DNA from: Ancylomarina longa
GTDB taxonomy: Bacteria > Bacteroidota > Bacteroidia > Bacteroidales > Marinifilaceae
Length of the DNA stretch: 64,000 nt
NCBI RefSeq assembly: GCF_003996985.1
Contig: NZ_RJJX01000002.1
Span: 186,001-250,000 of the forward strand
Direction of reading: 5' to 3'
The translations under genes and the position numbers were made by a program. A model generated the notes under the pieces. It was not told the origin of the DNA, did not search any database, and saw nothing but the letters and a program-made list of their open reading frames with translations. This document shows positions 35,553 through 44,551 of this stretch, piece by piece; the stretch's first letter is position 1; the number at the start of each line of letters is the position of its first letter.

Positions 35553-36458
35553 TTAAAAATATCCTTCTTTCTTTCTATCTTCCATGGCAGCTTCAGATCT
35601 TTTATCATCGGCTCTGGTACCCCGTTCTGTTGTACGAGTTGCTGCAACTTCCTCGATAATTTCTTCTAAAGTGTGAGCTTTTGATTCTATCGCACCTGTA
35701 CAGGTTGCATCACCAATAGTTCTAAAACGCACAATTCGTTTTTCAATCACTTCATCCGCCTTCATTGGAATACAATCACTCTTTGCCAATAAGGTTCCAT
35801 TTCTTTTAAACACTTCCCGCTCATGAGAAAAATATAAATTTGGAATCTCGATATTTTCAAGATAAATATATTGCCAAACATCCATTTCAGTCCAATTTGA
35901 AATTGGAAATACTCTAAAATGTTCCCCCATATTTTTCTTTCCGTTGAAAAGATTCCACAATTCAGGACGTTGATTTTTAGGATCCCATTGACCGAATTCA
36001 TCTCGGTGTGAGAAGAAACGTTCTTTTGCTCGGGCTTTTTCCTCATCACGACGACCACCACCCATAGCACAATCAATATTCAAATCTTCAATTCCATCCA
36101 GAAGCGTTACCGTTTGCAATTTATTTCTACTTGCATTCACACCTGTCTCCTCAACCGCTCTTCCCTGATCAATAGAATCCTGAACGTAACGCACAATAAT
36201 GCGGGTTCCTGTTTTTTCCATCAATTGATCTCTAAATTCAATTGTTTCTGCAAAATTATGACCGGTATCGATATGCATCAAAGCAAAAGGAACCTTTGCA
36301 GGTGCAAAAGCCTTTCGTGCAAGATGAAACATTACAATGGAATCTTTTCCACCAGAAAATAGCATCACCGGATTTTCAAATTGAGCAGCAACTTCACGAA
36401 TCACAAAAATAGATTCTGCTTCCAGTTCTCTTAAATGATTAATATTGTATTCCTTCAT
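35553..36458 (-). CDS. cysD: sulfate adenylyltransferase subunit 2
   Basis: A 301-residue N-type ATP pyrophosphatase. The PP-loop is LFSGGKDSIVMFHL. AMGGGRRDEEKARAKERFFS, then PISNWTEMDVWQYI and the C-terminal RGTRADDKRSEAAMEDRKKE are characteristic of CysD. It catalyses adenylation of sulfate together with CysN. The pair can feed assimilatory sulfate reduction or sulfation. The order is cysC remnant, cysD, cysN on the minus strand with short spacers, an operon. No phosphosulfate reductase or sulfite reductase gene is in the window. Confidence 0.95.
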   Translation of the reverse strand: MKEYNINHLRELEAESIFVIREVAAQFENPVMLFSGGKDSIVMFHLARKAFAPAKVPFALMHIDTGHNFAETIEFRDQLMEKTGTRIIVRYVQDSIDQGRAVEETGVNASRNKLQTVTLLDGIEDLNIDCAMGGGRRDEEKARAKERFFSHRDEFGQWDPKNQRPELWNLFNGKKNMGEHFRVFPISNWTEMDVWQYIYLENIEIPNLYFSHEREVFKRNGTLLAKSDCIPMKADEVIEKRIVRFRTIGDATCTGAIESKAHTLEEIIEEVAATRTTERGTRADDKRSEAAMEDRKKEGYF

Positions 36459-36548
36459 TCGAAAAAAATTTATTTATCTTCTCTTAAGGCTTTAATATGC
36501 CTATTTTTTATTTTACTTATTTCTCTCCTGCAACAACTGTGGAATGAA

Positions 36549-36813
36549 CTACTTTACAACTGATTGTATCGATTCCTCAGGTGTCATTTCTGATGTTTTT
36601 ATTTCTAAAAAAGGCTGTACTGGTGCTTCAAAAGGAGCATCTAAACCTGTAAAGTTTTTAATCTGTCCTTCTCTTGCTTTCTTATACAATCCTTTTACAT
36701 CTCTTTCTTCGCAAATATTGTATGGAGCATGAACATACACTTCCAAAAAATCGCTATCCCCTATGATTTCTTTTGCAAGGTCTCTAATTTCAATTTTTGT
36801 CGTTTCAAACTTT
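36549..36813 (-). pseudogene. cysC: truncated adenylylsulfate kinase (cysC remnant)
   Basis: The intact reading stretch encodes RDLAKEIIGDSDFLEVYVHA, then PYNICEERDVKGLYKKAREG and IKNFTGLDAPFEAPVQPFLE, the C-terminal ~85 residues of APS kinase. The N-terminal half, including the P-loop GLSGSGKST, is absent; a stop codon lies in frame just upstream (TGA at ~36817). An internal ATG (36746) would give 65 residues without the ATP site, so no kinase activity is expected. Its position directly before cysD is the normal place for cysC. Confidence 0.85.
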
Positions 36814-36907
36814 ATTCAAGGTTTAGAAAATCAAGGACAAATGTACATATTCTCCCTAGATTATAAAAATCTAAACTTTTTAAATGAGCCGTAATGAAAT
36901 CAAAAAA

Positions 36908-36933
36908 AAATCCGGGTTTCACAACCCGGATTT
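36908..36933 (-). terminator. intrinsic terminator of fabI
   Basis: AAATCCGGGTT pairs with AACCCGGATTT around TCAC; T9 follows on the minus strand. Confidence 0.9.
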
Positions 36934-36954
36934 AGAATATATTATTAATTAAAA

Positions 36955-37794
36955 CTATTCTTTACAATCGCACGGATTAAAACTTTTATTATATTGACTC
37001 ATGGCTCTATAACTCATTCCCATACTAGAAAATCCTCCATCATGAAATAAATTTTGCATGGTAACTTTTCTGGTGAGATCTGAGAAAAGTGTAATACAAT
37101 AATTAGCACATTCCTGAGCATCAGCATTACCCAGCGGTGACATTCTTTCAGAAAAATCGATCAAGGAATTGAACCCTTTAACACCACTTCCTGCTGTTGT
37201 CATTGTTGGTGATTGTGAAATAGTATTTACTCTCACATGCTTTTCGCGTCCATAAATATATCCAAAGCTTCTGGCAACAGACTCCAATAAAGCTTTTGCA
37301 TCAGCCATGTCATTATACTCGTACATAGTTCGTTGTGCAGCAGCATAAGTTAAAGCTAATACAGATCCCCATTCACTAATAGCATCCAGCTTTTTAGCTG
37401 TTTGTAAAACTTTATGAAATGATGTAGCCGATATATCCAATGTTTTCTTGAGATATTCATAATTCAATTCGTCATATGGATTTCCCTTGCGAACATTAGG
37501 AGACATACCTATTGAATGTAATACGAAATCAACTTTTCCACCTAAAACTTCCATTGATTTAGTAAAAAGTTGCTCCAAATCTTCGGGACTTGTAGCATCA
37601 GCAGGAATAACCTGTGCATTGCATTTCTTAGCTAATTCGTCTATAGTTCCCATTCTAATAGAAACGGGTGTATTCGTTAAAACTATTTCAGCACCTTCTT
37701 CAACTGCCAACTCTGCCACTTTCCAGGCAATAGACATTTCGTTCAAGGCACCAAAAATAATTCCTTTTTTTCCTTTTAATAAATTATACGACAT
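36955..37794 (-). CDS. fabI: enoyl-[acyl-carrier-protein] reductase (NADH)
   Basis: A 279-residue short-chain dehydrogenase of FabI type. The atypical cofactor loop is KGIIFGALNEMSIAWKVAE and the Y-x6-K active site is in MYEYNDMADAKALLESVARS. VNTISQSPTMTTAGSGVKGF is the substrate-binding loop. It reduces trans-2-enoyl-ACP in the last step of each fatty-acid elongation cycle. It is monocistronic, with a terminator at 36908-36933. Sequence after the usual FabI end (MGMSYRAMSQYNKSFNPCDC) is slightly extended, as in other Bacteroidota. Confidence 0.95.
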   Translation of the reverse strand: MSYNLLKGKKGIIFGALNEMSIAWKVAELAVEEGAEIVLTNTPVSIRMGTIDELAKKCNAQVIPADATSPEDLEQLFTKSMEVLGGKVDFVLHSIGMSPNVRKGNPYDELNYEYLKKTLDISATSFHKVLQTAKKLDAISEWGSVLALTYAAAQRTMYEYNDMADAKALLESVARSFGYIYGREKHVRVNTISQSPTMTTAGSGVKGFNSLIDFSERMSPLGNADAQECANYCITLFSDLTRKVTMQNLFHDGGFSSMGMSYRAMSQYNKSFNPCDCKE

Positions 37795-37911
37795 AAGTTG
37801 AAATTTTCAATTTTTCCGCCTCAAAGATAGCCAAATTATTTTATAATGATTCCAAATAAGAACATTTATTAAGACTGAATAAACTCTTCAATAGAATCAA
37901 ACTAAAACTTA

Positions 37912-39567
37912 CTAGCTGTTTAATAACACCTTAGCATTTTCCAAAGCTGCTTTAGTAAGGTCTGAACCGCTTAACATCTTGGCCAATTCTTCCAGTCTGT
38001 TTTGCTTATTGAGAAGTATAATATTTGAATAAGTTTCATGCTCGTCATCGGTTTTATAAACCTTATAATGATACTTGCCTCTACCTGCTATTTGTGGTAA
38101 ATGAGTAATACTAATTACTTGAATATTTTCAGACATCTGATTCATCATAGCACCCATTTTATCAGCAATTTCCCCCGAAACGCCTGTGTCAATTTCATCA
38201 AATACAATGGATGGTAAAGCCGTAGAAGAGGAAACCAAATATTTTATGCTCAACATTAAACGAGAAATTTCTCCTCCTGATGCTACACTTTGTACTTCTT
38301 CCAATCTGGCATTCTTATTTGCGCTGAACAAAAAGCGAATATTATCTTTTCCAAAATGCTGGAAATCATCTATTGTTTCGATTTGAACTTTAAAATTTGC
38401 ATTTGGAATTCCCAATAAAATCAATTGATTGATAATGGTTTTTTCAATAGAGGGAACTACCTTTTTCCTTTCATTGGACAGTTTATCAGAAATCTGTTGA
38501 AGTTTATCTCGTTGAGCCTCCAATTCCTCTTTCAATGCCATTATTGCATCATCGCTAGATTCAATGGCACTCACCTTTTCATTCAATTCTTCCCGAATAC
38601 GAATTAGGTCCTCAACGGTATCAACTCTATGTTTTTGTTGTAAAGAATAAATTGCATCCAAATGCTGATTTAAAAAATCAATTCTTGTTGGATCCAACTC
38701 TACAGAATCGTTACATCTATCAATTTCTTGTGAAATATCCTGAACTTCTATATAGGTACTTTCCAATCTACGATATAAACTTTCAGCTTCTGGATATACA
38801 CCCTGAATGTGAGCTAACGCATTACGAACTTCTTTTAATTGATTTATCACTGCATTCTCACCTTCAGATAAAATACCGTGAGCTTTAAACAAATGCGACT
38901 TAATTTCTTCCGCATGATTCAAAGTTTCGAGCTCCGACTCCATCTGTTCTTGCTCCCCATCAACTAATTCTGCCTCTACTAATTGCAGTAACTGAAATTG
39001 ATAATAATCTAAATCTGCTTTCTCCTTTTCCGCAAGCTCTTTCTGCTGCATTAATCTTCTTCCAGTCTCCTTAAATTCTTTATATTCCTCCTGATAAGCC
39101 CGAAGCAACACTCCATTTCCGGCATAAGTATCGACAATCCCCAATTGATATTCAAAACTACCTAATATCAGATTTTGATTTTGGCTGTGAATATCCAACA
39201 AACGAAATCCTAATTCCTTAAGAATTTTCAAGCTTACTGGTGAATCATTTACAAAAGCTCTACTCTTACCACTTGGGAGGACTTCTCTTCTTATTACTGT
39301 TTCCGACTCATAGTCCAATCCATTTTCCTCGAAAAAGGTGTGGAGTTTATATTTCGAAATAGCAAAAGCACATTCAATAATGCATTTTTTAGAATCATCT
39401 TTTAAAACATTTCCTTCGGCTCTCTGGCCAAGCACAAGAGATAAAGCTCCCAAAAGAATAGACTTCCCAGAGCCGGTTTCTCCTGTTATTACCGAAAAAC
39501 CATTGGAAAATTCAATTTCCAATTTATTTATTAAAGCGTAATTTTGAATGGAAATAGATCTGAGCAT
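37912..39567 (-). CDS. recN: DNA repair protein RecN
   Basis: A 551-residue SMC-like ATPase. Walker A is TGETGSGKSILLGALSLVLG near the N-terminus. A long coiled coil spans ~residues 155-370 (ELAEKEKADLDYYQFQLLQL and EELEAQRDKLQQISDKLSNE). The ABC signature VASGGEISRLMLSIKYL and Walker B PSIVFDEIDTGVSG follow near the C-terminus. It acts early in recombinational repair of double-strand breaks. It is the last gene of the conserved Bacteroidota run bamD-rpoZ-coaBC-porD-recN, 66 bp after porD. Confidence 0.96.
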   Translation of the reverse strand: MLRSISIQNYALINKLEIEFSNGFSVITGETGSGKSILLGALSLVLGQRAEGNVLKDDSKKCIIECAFAISKYKLHTFFEENGLDYESETVIRREVLPSGKSRAFVNDSPVSLKILKELGFRLLDIHSQNQNLILGSFEYQLGIVDTYAGNGVLLRAYQEEYKEFKETGRRLMQQKELAEKEKADLDYYQFQLLQLVEAELVDGEQEQMESELETLNHAEEIKSHLFKAHGILSEGENAVINQLKEVRNALAHIQGVYPEAESLYRRLESTYIEVQDISQEIDRCNDSVELDPTRIDFLNQHLDAIYSLQQKHRVDTVEDLIRIREELNEKVSAIESSDDAIMALKEELEAQRDKLQQISDKLSNERKKVVPSIEKTIINQLILLGIPNANFKVQIETIDDFQHFGKDNIRFLFSANKNARLEEVQSVASGGEISRLMLSIKYLVSSSTALPSIVFDEIDTGVSGEIADKMGAMMNQMSENIQVISITHLPQIAGRGKYHYKVYKTDDEHETYSNIILLNKQNRLEELAKMLSGSDLTKAALENAKVLLNS

Positions 39568-39633
39568 AGGATTCTAAAATAAATTTCGATGCGGTAAAAT
39601 TAATCAAACCAAATAAAAGTTTGGAATTCAGAT

Positions 39634-40533
39634 TTATTTTTGACCAATAATTTTATTGTATTTTGAAATATTTGCAGGATCAACTTCGCTCAAGATATTG
39701 AAAACTCTTTTCTTTTCATCATTAAATGAATCTGAAAAAATATTAACCAATTCGTCTGATTTAGCGTCGAAAAATATCTGCAATATAAAAGCACCAGGCT
39801 TAGCACGATATGCTTTTTGAAGTAACCTCAAACTCTCTGCAATTTCTGCCCGAGCTTCCGTCAGCCTATCCGACATTCTATCTAATCCTAATCGATGATA
39901 GCGATACAAACATTCTCGTACCGGGCTATATGCATTATCCAACAAATTCTCAATTAACCAATATCTGTTTTTACGACTTTCAAATGCCTTCCATCCTTTC
40001 ACTCTAGAATTTTGCATTTTATTCACTATGGCTTCCGCTTTTGAATAATAAGGACTTCCACCTTCCATTGAAAAAGTGTCGTAATCCATACCCAAAATTA
40101 CGTATGCATAGTATGCTAATAATCCTGTAAGATTTGTAGGGGATGTAGTCTCGCTAAAATCTAAAGGTTGATATTCCACATATTTAAACTGAACATCATC
40201 ATCCTTAAAATTAAGTAATACAGAATTATACGAGGAATTAAATATTGGTCTTCTTGCCTGCACTTGAATACTACCTCTAAATTCATCAGATGATAACTGT
40301 TCTGTAAGATTAATCAAGATGTTGCATTCGATCCGTTCATCGTAACTATAAACATGGTCGGTCCAACGTCTGGAATTCATAAATTCATAAACAGCAGTCT
40401 GCATTGTGCGAAAAACCTGTTTATTGGTTCCTTGAATCTGCTGGCTTACTATTTGAATATTGCAGTTCAATTCCTGAGAAAATAATGGGATTGAAAGCAG
40501 ACAAATAAAAATAAAAATGAAGAATTTACGCAT
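39634..40533 (-). CDS. porD: type IX secretion/gliding protein PorD (DUF4835)
   Basis: A 299-residue secreted protein with a signal peptide (FFIFIFICLLSIPLFSQ). It matches the DUF4835 family throughout: ELNCNIQIVSQQIQGTNKQV, then RRWTDHVYSYDERIECNILI, LLAYYAYVILGMDYDTFS and GGSPYYSKAEAI. In Porphyromonas this protein (PorD) is needed for T9SS function. Its presence fits the T9SS sorting domain on the amylase at 13792. The position after coaBC and before recN is the standard Bacteroidota arrangement. The biochemical role of PorD is not established. Confidence 0.9.
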   Translation of the reverse strand: MRKFFIFIFICLLSIPLFSQELNCNIQIVSQQIQGTNKQVFRTMQTAVYEFMNSRRWTDHVYSYDERIECNILINLTEQLSSDEFRGSIQVQARRPIFNSSYNSVLLNFKDDDVQFKYVEYQPLDFSETTSPTNLTGLLAYYAYVILGMDYDTFSMEGGSPYYSKAEAIVNKMQNSRVKGWKAFESRKNRYWLIENLLDNAYSPVRECLYRYHRLGLDRMSDRLTEARAEIAESLRLLQKAYRAKPGAFILQIFFDAKSDELVNIFSDSFNDEKKRVFNILSEVDPANISKYNKIIGQK

Positions 40534-40586
40534 ATTTATATTTCGATAGTTTCCTGATAAAGTTAAAAATTAAAACGGAACTCGAT

Positions 40587-41794
40587 TCATTTGTCCTTGT
40601 AATATTCCAAGACTTCCTTAACAATATCTACCGCAACTTCCTTTTTAAGCTTCAATTCAAACTTCTTTTTTACTCCTTTCCCATTCAGAATACTGATTTT
40701 ATTCGTGTCGTATTGAAAACCTGCTCCTTTATCATTTAAAGAATTAAGCACAATAAAATCAAGGTTTTTTTTCTCCAGCTTTAATTTAGCATTAGATTCC
40801 TCATCATTAGTTTCTAGTGCAAATCCAACTAAAAATTGATTTTTAGATTTCATCCGACCTAATGCTGCTGCAATATCCTTTGTTGGGGTAAGTTCTATTT
40901 GGTAATTTTCTTTTCCTCGTTTCACCTTAATATCTTCTGGATGAAGAGGAGTGAAATCTGCCACGGCTGCGGTCATGATACCGCCATCGCAATCTGGGTA
41001 ATATTGAACTGCAGTGGTGTACATCTCCTCTGCTGTGATTACATCTATTCTTTTTATACGAGGGTTTTGAGTATGTTGATTTGTAGGACCTGTAATCAAC
41101 ACAATATCGGCACCTTGGTTTGCTAATTCTTCTGCTATTGCAAAACCCATTTTCCCGGAAGAAAAGTTACCTATAAATCGAACAGGATCAATTTTTTCAT
41201 AAGTAGGTCCGGTCGTTAAGAGAATCCTTTTATTACTTAACTTTTTTTTTTACTTGCGAAGAAATCAATAAGCTTTTTAGTTATAATTTCTGGTTCTTCC
41301 ATTCGGCCTTTACCGAAAAGTCCACTCGCCAATTCTCCGCTTGAAGGTTCAATAAATTTATCTCCATAAGATTTTAATATTTCCATATTTCGGAGAGTAG
41401 CTGGATGCTTAAACATATCAAGATCCATCGCAGGAGTGTGAATTACTGGACATTTTGCAGACAAATAGGTGGTCAACAAAAGATTGTCACAAATACCATG
41501 AGCCATTTTTGCCATTGTATTTGCTGTAGTTGGTGCTATCAGCATAACATCAGCCCACAAGCCCAATTCGACATGACTATTCCAGGTTCCGTCATCATGC
41601 TTAAAAAAATCCGATAAGACCGTATTTTTTGATAAGGTAGCCAAAGTTACCGGTGATATAAACTCCTTTGCATAAGGTGTCATTATCACCTTAACAACAG
41701 CTCCTTGTTTCACTAGGTGTCGCACTAAAGTTGCAGATTTGTAAGCAGCTATACTTGCAGTAACGCCAAGAATGATATGTTTGTCTTTCAACAT
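40587..41794 (-). CDS. coaBC: CoaBC, phosphopantothenoylcysteine decarboxylase / phosphopantothenate-cysteine ligase, interrupted by a frameshift at an A10 tract
   Basis: The frame from ATG 41794 encodes the flavoprotein decarboxylase CoaC half (IILGVTASIAAYKSATLVRH; MLIAPTTANTMAKMAHGICD; IHTPAMDLDMF) and stops at 41237. One extra base in the ten-A run at 41242-41251 continues smoothly into the CoaB half (KRILLTTGPTYEKIDPVRFI, then GNFSSGKMGFAIA, to the stop at 40587). Both halves have all expected motifs, so the protein should be ~402 residues. The enzyme makes 4'-phosphopantetheine for coenzyme A and is normally essential. The shift is either a homopolymer sequencing error or is bypassed by slippage. 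It lies between rpoZ and porD. Confidence 0.9.
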
Positions 41795-41859
41795 AAGTAA
41801 TGATAAATAAAAAATTCCCACTATATAAGCATAGGGGGAACTTGAAAATTATTCGATAT

Positions 41860-42204
41860 TTACTCTTCTACCTTCTGTTCTTTTGCAGGATTGCGATAAT
41901 AAATATTTCCACTAAGAAATTCTTCTACTGCAATTAGTGTAGGCTTTGGTAATCTCTCATAGTATTTAGAGATCTCAATCTGCTCCCTGTTTTCAAAAAC
42001 CTCTTCCAAGTTATCTGTATAAGATGCAAACTCTTGCAATTTCTGGTTCAGTTCACTTTTAAGCTCAACAGCAATTTGATTGGATCTTTTAGCCATAATC
42101 ATTACAGATTCATATACATTCCCCACTTCCATACTCAATTCTGTCATATTACGGGTAATGGTAGAACTTGCTGCATTTGTTTTTTTGTAATCCATACTAT
42201 CCAA
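41860..42204 (-). CDS. rpoZ: DNA-directed RNA polymerase omega subunit, Bacteroidota type
   Basis: A 114-residue protein that starts at 42204 or at the second Met (42195, MDYKKTNAASSTITRNMTEL). The omega core is NVYESVMIMAKRSNQIAVEL, followed by a charged helix and the segment LPKPTLIAVEEFLSGNIYYR typical of Bacteroidota omega proteins. It supports assembly and stability of RNA polymerase. It is 14 bp downstream of bamD and ahead of coaBC, the conserved order. Confidence 0.88.
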   Translation of the reverse strand: MDSMDYKKTNAASSTITRNMTELSMEVGNVYESVMIMAKRSNQIAVELKSELNQKLQEFASYTDNLEEVFENREQIEISKYYERLPKPTLIAVEEFLSGNIYYRNPAKEQKVEE

Positions 42205-42218
42205 GAATTAGATCTATA

Positions 42219-43022
42219 TTAATTATTTGTATTAAACTTACCAAGGTAGGATTCAATATCCTCCATCATTTTTTCAGCTTGCTTTAAATGCTTGCTTTTA
42301 GGGTATTCATCCACAAAAGAATAATATTCCTCTTTTGCATTATTGTATCTTTCTCTCTTTTTCGATACCACACTCTTATATGCTAATTCGTATTTTGAAT
42401 CCAAAAGCATAAACATCAAATCTTCCCGATAAGATGATCCGGGATAATCTTTCAAACTATTTTGTAAAGCAATAATTGCCGAAGGATAATGCTCCCTATC
42501 GAAATAGCCTTTAGCACTTAAATACGATTTGAACACTAACTTATCCTGTAGCTCATCTATATAATCGTTACATTTCGGAATTCTTGTTGAATTCGGATAT
42601 CTGTTAATGTATAACTGAAATGCATCAATTGCACTAGCAGTTGGAGTTTGATCCAGTCTTGCATTTGGTGATTCCAAATAATAACAATAAGCGCTCATAT
42701 ATAAACTTTCCTCTGAATAAGGACTATCCGGGAATGTTTTCAAAAAATTTCTAAAATAATAACCTGCCGAAATATAATCTCCTTGTCCATAAGAACAATA
42801 GGATATATAGTAACTAATTGTTTCCGCTTTGCTTGTACCTCTATATATAGGAAGTAATTCTTCAAAAAGAGTTGAAGCCTTCACATATTCTTCACTATTG
42901 TAATACTCAACAGCTTTTTTATACTTTAATGAATTATCTGTACTTTTTAATAGCTTTTGATAGTCGCTACATCCACTTAAGGTAAAGGAAAAAAGCACAA
43001 AAATGAAAATTAATTTTTTCAT
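42219..43022 (-). CDS. bamD: outer-membrane assembly lipoprotein BamD
   Basis: ATG 43022 is preferred over 43049 because it starts the lipoprotein signal (KKLIFIFVLFSFTLSGC, lipidated Cys18). The ~267-residue protein has tandem TPR motifs: YKKAVEYYNSEEYVKASTLF, then YYISYCSYGQGDYISAGYYF, SEESLYMSAYCYYLES and YPSAIIALQNSLKDYPGSSY. BamD works with BamA to insert beta-barrels such as SusC and the FadL-like protein into the outer membrane. It heads the operon bamD-rpoZ-coaBC-porD-recN. Confidence 0.93.
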   Translation of the reverse strand: MKKLIFIFVLFSFTLSGCSDYQKLLKSTDNSLKYKKAVEYYNSEEYVKASTLFEELLPIYRGTSKAETISYYISYCSYGQGDYISAGYYFRNFLKTFPDSPYSEESLYMSAYCYYLESPNARLDQTPTASAIDAFQLYINRYPNSTRIPKCNDYIDELQDKLVFKSYLSAKGYFDREHYPSAIIALQNSLKDYPGSSYREDLMFMLLDSKYELAYKSVVSKKRERYNNAKEEYYSFVDEYPKSKHLKQAEKMMEDIESYLGKFNTNN

Positions 43023-43188
43023 AGATACCGCTACTCTATTTTTTTGCATTTTGCAAAGATAAAATATTCCAATGAATTATTGGATACTTTCCTTGCATAT
43101 TATACAATTCTTTAATATTTATTGCTTTAATTTCAAAAAAGATTACTTTTGCACAATTGCAATAAAACAATTCAAAATAGCATAAATC

Positions 43189-44439
43189 GTGGATATATTT
43201 GACAAAGTTAACTCAAAAAAAGGAAATCTAGGGCAATACGCTAAACAAGCTCACGGGTATTTTGCATTTCCTAAACTAGAAGGAGAAATTAGCTCAAGAA
43301 TGAAATTTCGTGGGAAGGATGTTTTAACTTGGAGTTTAAACAACTATATTGGCTTAGCCAACCATCCTGAAGTGAGAAAAACTGATGCTGAAGCTGCCGC
43401 AAAATGGGGATTAGCTTATCCTATGGGAGCTCGAATGATGTCAGGGCAGACTAGCCTTCATGAAGAACTAGAATCTCAATTAGCTGAATTTGTTGGAAAA
43501 CCTGACGCTTTCTTGCTAAACTTTGGATATCAGGGAATGCTTTCAATTATTGATTCAATGGTTGGAAGACATGACGTTATTGTATATGATTCTGAAGCTC
43601 ATGCCTGTATCATGGATGGTTTAAGACTTCATGTTGGAAAACGTTTCGTATTCCCTCATAACGATATGGAAAACCTTCGTCAAGAATTAGAGCGTGCAAC
43701 CAAATGGACTGAAAAAACAGGAGGTGGAATTCTTGTGATCACCGAAGGTGTTTTTGGAATGGCCGGTGATCTTGGCAAATTGGATGAAATCTGTGCACTA
43801 AAAGATGATTTCAATTTCCGTTTACTTGTAGACGATGCACATGGTTTTGGTGTAATGGGTAAAAATGGTGCTGGAACTATCGAACACTTTGGAGTTCAAG
43901 ATAAAGTTGATCTTCACTTTAGTACTTTTGCTAAAGCAATGGCAGGAATTGGTGCTTTTGTTGCTTGTAGCGAAGAAGTTTGTACTTATTTAAGATACAC
44001 CATGAGATCTCAGATTTTCGCAAAATCTCTTCCAATGCCTATCGTAGAAGGATCTATCAAAAGACTGGAGCTTCTTAAAACAAAACCTGAGTTAAGAGAA
44101 AAACTTTGGTCAATAACCGCTGCCCTTCAAAACGGATTAAAAGAAGCTGGATTAAATATTGGAGTAACACAATCCCCTGTAACTCCTGTTTATTTATCAG
44201 GTAGTGTTGCAGAAGGAACTCAGGTGACAATGGATCTAAGAGAAAATTATAATATTTTCTGCTCTATCGTTGTTTATCCTGTTATTCCAAAAGGTCAGTT
44301 ATTACTTCGTTTAATTCCAACAGCAATTCATACTCTTGAAGATGTAGAATACACTGTAAATGCATTTAAAGATGTTGCTCAGAAATTAAAAGATGGTAAA
44401 TATAGCAATGAGAAATTTGCGGATATTTTCAATCAGTAA
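43189..44439 (+). CDS. alpha-oxoamine synthase family PLP enzyme (serine palmitoyltransferase-like)
   Basis: A 416-residue fold-type I PLP enzyme starting at GTG 43189. NNYIGLANHPEV, MGARMMSGQTSLHEELESQL, the His in YDSEAHACIMDGLRL, LLVDDAHGFGVMGKNGAGTI and the Schiff-base Lys in HFSTFAKAMAGIGAF define the COG0156 family. These enzymes condense an amino acid with an acyl-CoA and release CO2. The Bacteroidota members include serine palmitoyltransferase (sphingolipids), glycine C-acetyltransferase and the cysteate acyltransferase of sulfonolipids. Sequence alone does not choose between them. It is monocistronic, with a terminator at 44455-44487, divergent from bamD. Confidence 0.82.
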   Translation: MDIFDKVNSKKGNLGQYAKQAHGYFAFPKLEGEISSRMKFRGKDVLTWSLNNYIGLANHPEVRKTDAEAAAKWGLAYPMGARMMSGQTSLHEELESQLAEFVGKPDAFLLNFGYQGMLSIIDSMVGRHDVIVYDSEAHACIMDGLRLHVGKRFVFPHNDMENLRQELERATKWTEKTGGGILVITEGVFGMAGDLGKLDEICALKDDFNFRLLVDDAHGFGVMGKNGAGTIEHFGVQDKVDLHFSTFAKAMAGIGAFVACSEEVCTYLRYTMRSQIFAKSLPMPIVEGSIKRLELLKTKPELREKLWSITAALQNGLKEAGLNIGVTQSPVTPVYLSGSVAEGTQVTMDLRENYNIFCSIVVYPVIPKGQLLLRLIPTAIHTLEDVEYTVNAFKDVAQKLKDGKYSNEKFADIFNQ

Positions 44440-44454
44440 TATTCAAGATAAAAG

Positions 44455-44487
44455 CAACGGCATCCCTACAGGATGCCGTTTTTTTAT
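44455..44487 (+). terminator. intrinsic terminator of the oxoamine synthase gene
   Basis: AACGGCATCC pairs with GGATGCCGTT around CTACA, then T6. Confidence 0.92.
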
Positions 44488-44497
44488 GCAAAAAAAA

Positions 44498-44528
44498 AAT
44501 ACCTGACAATAATTAAATGTCAGGTATT
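44498..44528 (-). terminator. intrinsic terminator of trxB
   Basis: AATACCTGACA pairs with TGTCAGGTATT; on the minus strand the run of T opposite the A8 tract follows. Confidence 0.85.
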
Positions 44529-44551
44529 GTATTATTTATGAATTAACTTTA

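Noticed and set aside
36544-36732. Plus-strand ORF over the cysC remnant
   Set aside because: The minus strand carries clear APS-kinase sequence here; the plus-strand frame is its antisense.
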